From Solwaraspora sp. WMMD791 (GTDB lineage: Bacteria; Actinomycetota; Actinomycetes; Mycobacteriales; Micromonosporaceae): a DNA stretch of 64,000 bases. The notes beneath the pieces are model-generated. The model searched no databases, had not been told where the DNA came from, and worked only from the letters and a program-made list of their open reading frames with translations. Numbering within the stretch: position 1 is the stretch's first letter; each line of letters begins with the position of its first letter. Shown piece by piece: positions 37,210-45,009 of the stretch. The translations under genes were made by a program, and so were the position numbers. The stretch lies in contig NZ_CP120737.1 in NCBI RefSeq assembly GCF_029581195.1, positions 2,636,001 through 2,700,000 of the forward strand, given 5' to 3'.

Positions 37210-37626
37210 TGCCGGTCTGGCCCAGAGGGCGTCGTCGAGCAGGATGGGCCGCCGGTCCGTCGGCGTCACCAGGTGGACCCCGAGCAGCCGTACCCCGACC
37301 CTGCCGCATGTGTCGTACGCGGCGTGGAACCAGACCCGGTCCGGGTCAGTGACCGTGCTCGACCCGGGTCGGGTCAGCACCACCAGCATCGAACCGTCCC
37401 CCGCCCGCTGGGCGAGCGCGGTCGCGAAGATCTCGACCGCCTGGCGACAGGCAGCCGGATCCGGGTTCGCCGGCAGATCGTCCACCGGGCAGTGGATCTG
37501 CACCCGGTCCGCACCGTCGCAGAGCACGAACCGGACCCCTCGGCGTTTTCGTTCCCATCGCTCGATGGCGGCCGCCAGATGCGCGTCAATGGCCTCGATG
37601 CTATCCAGAACCGGCGAATCGCTCAT
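37204..37626 (-). CDS. Conserved-looking cytoplasmic protein of unknown function
   Basis: A 140-residue soluble protein with alternating charged and hydrophobic segments (FVLCDGADRVQIHCPVDDLP, AVEIFATALAQ, SMLVVLTRPGS, YDTCGRVGVRLLGVHLVTP) typical of a globular alpha/beta fold. I recognise no family. No clear ribosome-binding site precedes the ATG at 37626. Its last codons overlap the inverted repeat upstream of the membrane-protein/XRE operon, so transcription from here would read into that operon. Confidence 0.65.
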   Translation of the reverse strand: MSDSPVLDSIEAIDAHLAAAIERWERKRRGVRFVLCDGADRVQIHCPVDDLPANPDPAACRQAVEIFATALAQRAGDGSMLVVLTRPGSSTVTDPDRVWFHAAYDTCGRVGVRLLGVHLVTPTDRRPILLDDALWARPAV

Positions 37627-37684
37627 GGCCCGACATCGTCCACCATTGCCCCGACATCGGCCACCCCGTCGCCGGGACGTGCCG

Positions 37685-38146
37685 TCATGCGGCGGCGGCG
37701 GGGAGCCGCTTTTCGAAACAGACGCGGTACGGGCCGGCGGGGTCGTCGCCGCAGGCCGGAATCTGTGCGTACCCCGCCGAGGCGTACAGACGCAGCGCGA
37801 CCGTGAGGTTGCTCCCCGTCTCCAGTCGGAACACCGTGTGGCCCAGGGCGTACGCCGACTCCTCCAGCGCGGTCAGCAGATGCCGGGCGATCCCCCGGCC
37901 CCGGTACGCCGGCCGCACGTACATCCGGGTGATCTCGGCGGTCTGCCCGTCCACCGACCGGACGGCCCCGCAGGCCACCGCGCGCCCGTCCACCACGCAG
38001 ACCAGGTACCGGGCGTCGTCGTGACCCGGTCGGCCGATCGCCACGACCGGCCGACCGGCATCGGCCGCCTCGGCCAGCTCGCGCTGCTGGGTCGCGACCA
38101 GCGCGGCGACCTCCGGGTCGATGGACGGGCGACGCTCGATTAACAC
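37685..38146 (-). CDS. GNAT-family acetyltransferase
   Basis: A 153-residue N-acetyltransferase. The acetyl-CoA loop is visible as MYVRPAYRGRGIARHLL (residues 76-92, matching R/Q-x-x-G-x-G/A), preceded by the VDGQTAEITR strand and followed by FRLETGSNLTVALRLYASAGY, with the C-terminal GDDPAGPYRVCFEKRL. Substrate unknown. The GTG at 38146 lies 6 bases after TATCGT, another leaderless-type start. Confidence 0.88.
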   Translation of the reverse strand: MLIERRPSIDPEVAALVATQQRELAEAADAGRPVVAIGRPGHDDARYLVCVVDGRAVACGAVRSVDGQTAEITRMYVRPAYRGRGIARHLLTALEESAYALGHTVFRLETGSNLTVALRLYASAGYAQIPACGDDPAGPYRVCFEKRLPAAAA

Positions 38147-38158
38147 TCTGTCACGATA
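38147..38158 (-). promoter_or_regulatory. TATCGT -10 element for the leaderless GNAT gene
   Basis: TATCGT (complement of 38153-38158) precedes the GTG at 38146 by 6 bases; there is no Shine-Dalgarno. Confidence 0.45.
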
Positions 38159-38255
38159 GGCGCGACGCGTTTCCTGGAGGTTTCGTCCAGTTGGCCAGGA
38201 TCAGGCCCGACTCCGACAACTCGCCGATCAACCGGCCATACAGATACCGTAACGT

Positions 38256-39761
38256 TCAGTTACTTTCGGGTATGTTCGCTCGCGGACCTGCCGGGTCGCC
38301 GGTCACGGCCCCGGCGGTCTCGCCAGCGCCACCGGCCGACGCGCCCGCGACGTCCTCGAAGCGCTGCCGCCGTGCCTTGCGGTCGGCGAGCCGCTGGGCG
38401 GCGCCCACCCGCGTCGACGGCTCCTCCAGCCGCACGTCGGTGCCCCGCGAACCCGGTACGTACTCCACCTCGGCGAAGTGCTCAGGCCGCCAGTCGAACT
38501 CCCACGAGCCGATCCGGACCAGCGCACCCGGCTCCGCTCCCGCCTTGGCCAACGCCTCCTCCACCCCGAGGCGCGCCAGCCGGTCGGCCAGGTAACCGAC
38601 GGCCTCGTCGTTGTCGAAGTTGGTCTGCCGTACCCACCGCTCCGGCCGGGTGCCGCGGATCCGGAACTCGCCGTCGGCCAGCGGCTCCACGGTGAATCCG
38701 GCGTCGTCGACCGCGGCGGGGCGCAGCACGATCCTCGTCGGCTCCAGCTCCGGCGCGTTCGCCCGGGCGTGCGCGACCATGTCGGCCAGGGCGTAGGTCA
38801 GCTCCCGCAGCCCTTCCCGGGTGGCCGTGGAGACCTCGAAGACCGGCAACCCCCGGGCGGCCAGGTCGGCGCGGACCAGCTCGGCCATCGCGCGACCGTC
38901 CGGCACGTCGATCTTGTTCAGGATCACCAACCGGGGGCGGTCGGCCAGGCCGCCGTACGCCGCCAGCTCGGCCTCGATCGCGTCGATGTCGGCCATCGGG
39001 TCCCGCCCCGGCTCGAGCGTGGCGGTGTCCACCACGTGCGCCAGCACCGCGCACCGCTCGATGTGGCGCAGGAACTCCAGACCGAGTCCCTTGCCCGTCG
39101 CCGCGCCGGGGATCAGGCCGGGCACGTCGGCGACGGTGAAGGTGTGTTCGTCGGCGCGGACCACGCCGAGGTTCGGCACCAGGGTGGTGAACGGATAGTC
39201 CGCGATCTTGGGTTTGGCCGCCGAGATCACCGAGATCAGCGACGACTTGCCGGCCGAGGGGAACCCGACCAGTCCGACGTCGGCGACGCTCTTGAGCTCC
39301 AGTACGACGTCGAGCTGTTCGCCCGGCTCACCGAGCTCGGCGAAGCCGGGGGCCTTGCGTCGGGCGCTGGCCAGTGCGGCGTTGCCCCGACCACCCCGGC
39401 CACCCCGGGCGATCTCCAGACTGGTGCCCACGCCGACGAGGTCGGCCAGCACCTCACCGTCGAGGGTCAGCACGCTCGTCCCGTTCGGCACCTTGAGCAC
39501 CAGGTCGGCACCCTTGGCGCCGTCGCGGTTGCCGCCAGCGCCGCCCTTGCCGTTCTCGGCCTTGGCGTGCTGCCGGAAATGGAAGTCCAGCAAGGTGTGC
39601 ACCTGCGGATCGACGACGAGGGTGACGCTACCGCCATGCCCGCCGTTACCGCCGTCCGGGCCACCGAACGGCTTGAACTTCTCCCGGTGGATCGAGACGC
39701 AGCCGTGCCCGCCGTTGCCGGCCAGTACGTGCAGCACAACCCGGTCGACGAAGGTCGTCAC
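38256..39761 (-). CDS. obgE: Obg-family GTPase (CgtA)
   Basis: Essential GTPase in 50S assembly and stress control. The 501-residue protein has the glycine-rich Obg fold ([20 protein letters not shown]...[15 protein letters not shown], residues 1-160), the G domain with G1 [10 protein letters not shown]3 DVPGLI and G4 NKID, and an OCT C-terminal domain followed by a 50-residue charged tail. The GTG at 39761 was chosen because the Obg fold starts there. It follows rpmA-rplU but a hairpin in the 206-base gap suggests separate transcription. The stop codon lies in a small GTAAC/GTTAC inverted repeat. Confidence 0.97.
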   Translation of the reverse strand: MTTFVDRVVLHVLAGNGGHGCVSIHREKFKPFGGPDGGNGGHGGSVTLVVDPQVHTLLDFHFRQHAKAENGKGGAGGNRDGAKGADLVLKVPNGTSVLTLDGEVLADLVGVGTSLEIARGGRGGRGNAALASARRKAPGFAELGEPGEQLDVVLELKSVADVGLVGFPSAGKSSLISVISAAKPKIADYPFTTLVPNLGVVRADEHTFTVADVPGLIPGAATGKGLGLEFLRHIERCAVLAHVVDTATLEPGRDPMADIDAIEAELAAYGGLADRPRLVILNKIDVPDGRAMAELVRADLAARGLPVFEVSTATREGLRELTYALADMVAHARANAPELEPTRIVLRPAAVDDAGFTVEPLADGEFRIRGTRPERWVRQTNFDNDEAVGYLADRLARLGVEEALAKAGAEPGALVRIGSWEFDWRPEHFAEVEYVPGSRGTDVRLEEPSTRVGAAQRLADRKARRQRFEDVAGASAGGAGETAGAVTGDPAGPRANIPESN

Positions 39762-39866
39762 AGCCCTATCCTCTCCTCGATCACGCGGTCTGCGGGAGCA
39801 GATCCGCCACCCGCCCCACGCGTCAGCATGACCGGACGTCGTCGCCGACGGCGACGCACACGACAA

Positions 39867-39898
39867 AGCGGGCCGGGACACCAGGTCCGCAGCCCGCT
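39867..39898 (-). terminator. Hairpin after the rplU-rpmA operon
   Basis: AGCGGGC (39867-39873) pairs with GCCCGCT (39892-39898); GGAC/GTCC extends the stem inside. On the minus strand the stem is followed by TTTGTCG. The position between rpmA and obgE fits a terminator or attenuator. Confidence 0.5.
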
Positions 39899-39967
39899 CG
39901 TCGCGTTCTACTCGACACGTCGCCGTCGCGACGCCAGCGGCCGCCGTAGCGGCGCTGTCGGCAGTCG

Positions 39968-40225
39968 CTACTGCGCCGCCGGCACGATGTTGACCGTCTT
40001 GCGGCCACGCTTCGTGCCGAACTGCACCGACCCGGCGGCCAGCGCGAAAAGCGTGTCGTCGCCGCCCCGGCCGACCAGGTCGCCGGGGTGGAACTTGGTG
40101 CCACGCTGGCGGATCAGGATCTCACCGGCGCTGACGACCTGACCGCCGAAGCGCTTGACACCGAGGCGCTTGGCTTCCGAGTCGCGACCGTTGCGCGAGC
40201 TGGATGCACCCTTTTTGTGTGCCAT
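39968..40225 (-). CDS. rpmA: 50S ribosomal protein L27
   Basis: An 85-residue protein beginning [20 protein letters not shown] and containing [26 protein letters not shown], the diagnostic L27 sequence. It reaches the peptidyl transferase centre of the 50S subunit. The gene follows rplU by 9 bases and precedes obgE. Confidence 0.98.
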   Translation of the reverse strand: MAHKKGASSSRNGRDSEAKRLGVKRFGGQVVSAGEILIRQRGTKFHPGDLVGRGGDDTLFALAAGSVQFGTKRGRKTVNIVPAAQ

Positions 40226-40234
40226 GTCTGGTGC

Positions 40235-40549
40235 CTACTTCCCGTTCGAGATGCCGGTCACCTTGACCTGGGTCAGCGGCTGGCGGTGACCCTGGCGCTT
40301 GTGGTAGCCGGTCTTGTTCTTGAACTTGTGGATCCGGATCTTCGGACCCTTGGTGTGCGCGGCGATCTCGCCGGTCACCGCGACCTGGGCAAGCGCGGTC
40401 GCGTCGGTCACCAGGTCGTCGCCATCGACGAGGAGCACTGCGGGAAGCGCCACCGCGTCGCCGGGGGCACCGGTGAGCTTCTCGACCTCGATCACGTCGC
40501 CCTCGGCGACCTTGTACTGCTTGCCGCCGGTCTTGACGATCGCGTACAT
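40235..40549 (-). CDS. rplU: 50S ribosomal protein L21
   Basis: A 104-residue 23S rRNA-binding protein. The sequence starts [25 protein letters not shown] and ends with the basic [23 protein letters not shown] tail. AGGAG lies 10 bases before the ATG at 40549. The 145-base leader between the predicted promoter and the ATG is long enough for autogenous control. Confidence 0.98.
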   Translation of the reverse strand: MYAIVKTGGKQYKVAEGDVIEVEKLTGAPGDAVALPAVLLVDGDDLVTDATALAQVAVTGEIAAHTKGPKIRIHKFKNKTGYHKRQGHRQPLTQVKVTGISNGK

Positions 40550-40700
40550 CGGACGCGGACTCCTGTCGTTTGTCGCTGGCGGATGGTGTTCGTGACGGTT
40601 CGTCACCCTCGCGGCGATCCGTACGGACACGGCACCGAGAGTGGCGGACCTTGAGGTCACGGGCACACGGGAACCTGGCGCACCGGGTACGCCACCGGCA

Positions 40701-40730
40701 AGACTACGCCATGCCGGTGGCGTCCCTCAA
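40701..40730 (-). promoter_or_regulatory. Predicted rplU-rpmA promoter
   Basis: On the minus strand TTGAGG (complement of 40725-40730) and TAGTCT (complement of 40701-40706) are spaced by 18 bases, located between the rne stop and rplU. Expected start near 40695. Confidence 0.6.
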
Positions 40731-40743
40731 ATCGGTGCCCCGC

Positions 40744-43700
40744 TCAGGGGCGGGTACGACGTCGGGTACCGGTTCGGCGCACCCGGCGCCGGCCTCCGGA
40801 GGCGTGCTCCCCGGCCGAGACGTCCGATTCCGGGTCGTCCTCGTCCGGATCGCCGGCGAGATCCGGGTCGCCATCCCCAGCGAGGCGGGTCGACGCCGCC
40901 CCGTTGCTGACCGGCTCCGCCTCGTCCACCTCGTACCGGGACAGGTCGTAGCCCATGGTCTCGTCCTCGTCCTCCGTCGCGGCCAGGACCGGCTGCGGGC
41001 TGACGACACCAGAACCGCCGATGACCCCGGTGATCACCCCGGAGATGACCGGCCCGGTCGACGGGCCGGCCGGTGCGGCGGCAGCCGGCGGCTCCGGCGC
41101 CACGGCCTGCTCCGGCGCCACGTTGGTCTGCGGCACCACGGGCGACTGCGGCCCGGTACCCACTGGCGCGGCGGCACCGGGCAACTCGGTCACGTCAGCC
41201 GCAGCCTCGGCCACCTCCGGGGCGACCTCGACCACGTCCTCGATGATGTCAGCCGCCGCCTCGGCGACCTCAGGTACGACCTCGGCGGCCTTGCGGGCCC
41301 GGCGTCGACCGGCAGCCGTCGTCGGCGCGGCCGGGGCAGCTGGGGCGGCCGGGGCCGCAGCGGCGACCGCCTTGACCTTCTCCCCCGCGCCGCCGCCGGC
41401 CGAGCGGGCCTTCTCCGGCACCGGCTCGGTGTGGATGATCAGCCCGCGGCCCTTGCAGCAGTCACAGGTCTCACTGAACGCCTCCAGCAGCCCGGCACCG
41501 ATGCGCTTGCGGGTCATCTGCACCAACCCGAGTGAGGTGATCTCGGTCACCTGGTGTTTGGTCCGGTCCCGGCCCAGGCATTCGGTCAGCCGGCGCAGCA
41601 CCAGTTCACGGTTGGACTCCAGCACCATGTCGATGAAGTCGATCACCACGATGCCACCGATGTCGCGCAGCCGCAGCTGACGGACGATCTCCTCGGCGGC
41701 TTCCAGGTTGTTACGGGTGACCGTCTCCTCCAGGTTGCCGCCGGCACCGGTGTACTTGCCGGTGTTGACGTCGATCACGGTCATCGCCTCGGTCCGGTCG
41801 ATCACCAGGTGACCGCCGGAAGGCAGGAAGACCTTGCGGTCCAGACCCTTGAGGATCTGCTCGTCGATCCGCCGGTCGGCGAACACGTCGGCCACCCCGG
41901 CGTGCCGGCGCAACCGGGGCAGCAGGTCCGGCGACACGTGCGCGAGATACGACTCGACCATCCCGTACGCGGTGTCGCCCTGTACGACCAGTTCGCGGAA
42001 ATCCTCGTTGAACAGGTCCCGGACCACCCGGATGACCAGATCCGGCTCCTCGTACAGCAGCGTCGGCGCACCACCGGAGCCGGCCTTGGCCTGGATGTCG
42101 TCCCACTGCGCCTGCAACCGCTTGACGTCGCGGGCCAGCTCGTCCTCGCTGGCACCCTCAGCCGCGGTCCGCACGATCACGCCGGCGCCGTCGGGCACCA
42201 GCTTCTTCAGGATGTCCCGCAGCCGCTTGCGCTCGGTGTCCGGCAGCTTACGGCTGATTCCCGAGGCGTTGCCGTTCGGTACGTACACCAGGTGCCGCCC
42301 GGACAGCGCGATGTGGCTGGTGAGCCGGGCCCCCTTGTGGCCGATCGGGTCCTTGGTGACCTGCACGAGCACCGAGTCACCGGAGCGCAGCGCCTGCTCG
42401 ATCGAGCGGGCCCGCCCTTCCAGCCCGGTGGCGTCCCAGTTGACCTCGCCGGCGTACAGCACGGCGTTGCGGCCCCGCCCCACGTCGACGAAGGCGGCCT
42501 CCATGCTCGGCAGCACGTTCTGCACCCTGCCGAGATACACGTTGCCGGCCATCGTGCCGGACGAGGCCCGGGTCACGTAGTGCTCGACGAGGATGCCGTC
42601 CTCCAGCACCGCGATCTGGGTCCGGTCCCCACGCTGGCGGACCACCATGTCCCGGTCGACCGCCTCCCGGCGGGCCAGGAACTCCGACTCGCTCAGGATC
42701 GGTGGCCGGGTCCGCCGCTGCTCGCGGCCGTCCCGGCGGCGCTGCCGCTTGGCCTCCAGCCGCGTCGACCCGGTGACGCCCTGCACCTCGTCGACGTTCT
42801 TCCGAGGCTCACGGATCTTCACCACCGTCGGTACGCCGTCCTCGGCGCCCGACTCCGCGTCGCCCGATCCGCGACGACGCCGACGGCGCCGCCGACGGGT
42901 CAGCGAGTCACCGTCGGCGGTGTCGCTGTCGTCGGCCGCCTCCGCGTCTGCATCCGCCGACGCCGACTCCTCCTCGACGTCGGCGTCATCGTCCGTACCG
43001 CCCTTGCCCCGCCCACGGCCCCGCCGGCCCCGGCGACGGCGCCGACGCCCCGCCGGGGTGTCGTCGTCGTCGCCGTCGTCGTCGGTCGCGTCATCAGTTT
43101 CGTCGACCGCCACGGCGGCGGCCTCGTCGGGCACCGGCTGCGGCACCGCTTCCTCGCTGTCGGCACCACGGCGGCCACGCCGACGGCGCCGTACCGGCTC
43201 GTCGGCCTCGGTGTCGGTGTCGACCGGGACGGCGCTGGCCGTCGTCCCGGCGGCGGCCGGTGCCGGCGCAGTGGTCGCCACCACGGCGGCCCGCCCGACC
43301 ACAGGCGGTGCGGTCTGCGGGTCCGGGGCCATGAACAGCACCGCGGGCGGGGTGGCGGCGCCGCGCCGCCGGCCACGGGTGGCCGGGGCGGCAACCTCCT
43401 CGGCAACCGCCTCGTCGTCGCTCGCCTCCGTCGCCGGGCCGGTCGCCAACGGCTCGGTGGCTGGCGTGGGCGGCCCGGCCGGCTCCACCACCGGCGGTGC
43501 CGTCATCCGGGGAGCGGCCGCCGCGCCGGGGGCCGGCTCGCTGGCCTCGACCGCCACCGCCGGCTCAGCGGCCTTCTTGCGCCGGGCCCGGGTCGCCTTC
43601 TTCACCGGCTCCACCGGCTCGGCCGGCGCGGGCGTGACGACCTCCCCGGTCGGTTCCGCCGCGACGACCTCACCGACCGGCTCGGCCGCGACCGCCCGGC

Positions 43701-43962
43701 GACGGCGGGTCCGTGGTGCCGCGGCCGGTTCCGGCGGTGCCTGCCCGCCAGCGTCGGCGGGCGCGTCCGGAGCCGGATCCTCGCCGCCGGCCGCCGGCCC
43801 GGCCCCTGTCGGAGCGGCCGGAGCGGCCGGCTCGGCCGCTGCGGCGGCCTTGCTGGTCCGCCGCCGGGTGGTGCGGGCGGGTGCGGATCGGGTCACATCG
43901 GCGGTGTCGTCGCCCGGTTCCCCACCGGTACGCTTCCCGCCCTCGGGCTCGTTGTCGAGCAT
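40744..43962 (-). CDS. rne: Ribonuclease E/G
   Basis: Single-strand endoribonuclease of the RNA degradosome and rRNA processing. The 1072-residue protein has a central catalytic domain (about residues 425-860): S1 domain with EHYVTRASSGTMAGNVYLGRVQNVLP, the DNase-like core with VIDVNTGKYTG, and the zinc link CDCC near residue 832. It is flanked by disordered regions: an N-terminal 420 residues rich in Ala/Pro/Glu with several Arg-rich RRRRGRR clusters and acidic runs, and a C-terminal 200 residues with Ala/Pro repeats. This actinobacterial domain order has the catalytic part in the middle. GGAGA precedes the ATG by 7 bases. Confidence 0.96.
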   Translation of the reverse strand: MLDNEPEGGKRTGGEPGDDTADVTRSAPARTTRRRTSKAAAAAEPAAPAAPTGAGPAAGGEDPAPDAPADAGGQAPPEPAAAPRTRRRRAVAAEPVGEVVAAEPTGEVVTPAPAEPVEPVKKATRARRKKAAEPAVAVEASEPAPGAAAAPRMTAPPVVEPAGPPTPATEPLATGPATEASDDEAVAEEVAAPATRGRRRGAATPPAVLFMAPDPQTAPPVVGRAAVVATTAPAPAAAGTTASAVPVDTDTEADEPVRRRRRGRRGADSEEAVPQPVPDEAAAVAVDETDDATDDDGDDDDTPAGRRRRRRGRRGRGRGKGGTDDDADVEEESASADADAEAADDSDTADGDSLTRRRRRRRRRGSGDAESGAEDGVPTVVKIREPRKNVDEVQGVTGSTRLEAKRQRRRDGREQRRTRPPILSESEFLARREAVDRDMVVRQRGDRTQIAVLEDGILVEHYVTRASSGTMAGNVYLGRVQNVLPSMEAAFVDVGRGRNAVLYAGEVNWDATGLEGRARSIEQALRSGDSVLVQVTKDPIGHKGARLTSHIALSGRHLVYVPNGNASGISRKLPDTERKRLRDILKKLVPDGAGVIVRTAAEGASEDELARDVKRLQAQWDDIQAKAGSGGAPTLLYEEPDLVIRVVRDLFNEDFRELVVQGDTAYGMVESYLAHVSPDLLPRLRRHAGVADVFADRRIDEQILKGLDRKVFLPSGGHLVIDRTEAMTVIDVNTGKYTGAGGNLEETVTRNNLEAAEEIVRQLRLRDIGGIVVIDFIDMVLESNRELVLRRLTECLGRDRTKHQVTEITSLGLVQMTRKRIGAGLLEAFSETCDCCKGRGLIIHTEPVPEKARSAGGGAGEKVKAVAAAAPAAPAAPAAPTTAAGRRRARKAAEVVPEVAEAAADIIEDVVEVAPEVAEAAADVTELPGAAAPVGTGPQSPVVPQTNVAPEQAVAPEPPAAAAPAGPSTGPVISGVITGVIGGSGVVSPQPVLAATEDEDETMGYDLSRYEVDEAEPVSNGAASTRLAGDGDPDLAGDPDEDDPESDVSAGEHASGGRRRVRRTGTRRRTRP

Positions 43963-44105
43963 TGGACGTTCTCCAGTTCTGGCCGCCCCGGGCGCGGGTG
44001 AGCGCTGCCACGCAGGGTTGCCGCAAAAGGTGTTCCGGCGGTCACACCGCTGGGCTCCCGACCCGGTTGGGCCAAAGACCTGGAGGCAGACCGCCGAAGT
44101 CTGGC

Positions 44106-44981
44106 TTACTGAGCGCCGGCCGGAACACGGCTGGCGTTCACCGATGGCTGTCCGACGCGATCCGCCTCCAACGGATCGACGATCTCCCCCTGCGCGGTCA
44201 GTGTTCCCTGTGCTAGCCGGGTCACGCGGGGCGGCACCGGCGGCTCCAGGTCGGCCATGACGCGCAGGCCGGAAAGGACGTCATCGGGTCGTACCGACGG
44301 GGTGACCTGCCGGACGACTAGGTCGAGTATCGCACACGGCACCGAGCTGACCTCGGAAGGTAGGCCGTCTGACGGCCGGACACCTGGTCCAGCGGGGGTG
44401 GCGGCCCCGGCCGCGACCGTCATACGCAGTACGGCGGCACGGGCGTCGAAGGTACGCCGCCCCTGTTTCGTGAGGCGCTCGACGAGCACCTCCCCGGCGG
44501 TGAGGAAGGCGACGACCGCCGCTTCGGCCTGCGCCGACCCGACGCCGGCGAGTTCGATCCGCCAGTGCGAGGCGTCGATCCGGTCGGCCAGGCTGCCGCC
44601 GGCCGACTCGACCGCGGCCAGCACGTCGAGCCCGGGTGACAGGGCGGCGTCGAGCGCCACCCGCAGCTCGTCCGGGTCGACGACCCGCTGCAGGCCGATC
44701 TCCAGATACTCGGCCTCGCTGGCGACGCCGGTCGGCGCGGCACTGGCGTACGAGATCTTCGGGTGCGGGGTGAACCCCTGAGAGAAGGCGACCGGCACGT
44801 TGGCCCGGCGCAACGCACGCTCGAACGCGCGGGCGAAGTCACGGTGCGACGTGAACCGCAGCGGCCCGCGTTTGGCGTACCGGATCCGGATCCGCTGGAC
44901 GACCGGTGCCTGACCGCCCTCCGGCTGTGGCTTCCTGCTGATCGTGACGCTCCTCGAGAAGGGACAAGGGATGTCCGTCAT
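44106..44981 (-). CDS. TIGR03936-type radical-SAM-linked protein
   Basis: A 291-residue protein of the family always found beside, or fused to, an unusual radical SAM protein. The segment RIRIRYAKRGPLRFTSHRDFARAFERALRRANVPVAFSQGFTPHPKISYASAAPTG is the family signature (residues 29-84); the middle of the protein repeats alpha/beta elements and the end is low complexity. Function is not known. It has no Cys cluster. The ATG at 44981 is directly behind a 7-bp hairpin that contains its GAGG, and 28 bases after its partner's stop. Confidence 0.88.
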   Translation of the reverse strand: MTDIPCPFSRSVTISRKPQPEGGQAPVVQRIRIRYAKRGPLRFTSHRDFARAFERALRRANVPVAFSQGFTPHPKISYASAAPTGVASEAEYLEIGLQRVVDPDELRVALDAALSPGLDVLAAVESAGGSLADRIDASHWRIELAGVGSAQAEAAVVAFLTAGEVLVERLTKQGRRTFDARAAVLRMTVAAGAATPAGPGVRPSDGLPSEVSSVPCAILDLVVRQVTPSVRPDDVLSGLRVMADLEPPVPPRVTRLAQGTLTAQGEIVDPLEADRVGQPSVNASRVPAGAQ

Positions 44982-45009
44982 CCTCGCCCAGCCGGGCGAG
45001 GTCCGCCAG

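Noticed and set aside
44982..45009. Rho-independent terminator between the radical-SAM genes
   Set aside because: The hairpin is short, overlaps the ribosome-binding site of the second gene and has no T-tract; translational coupling is the better explanation.
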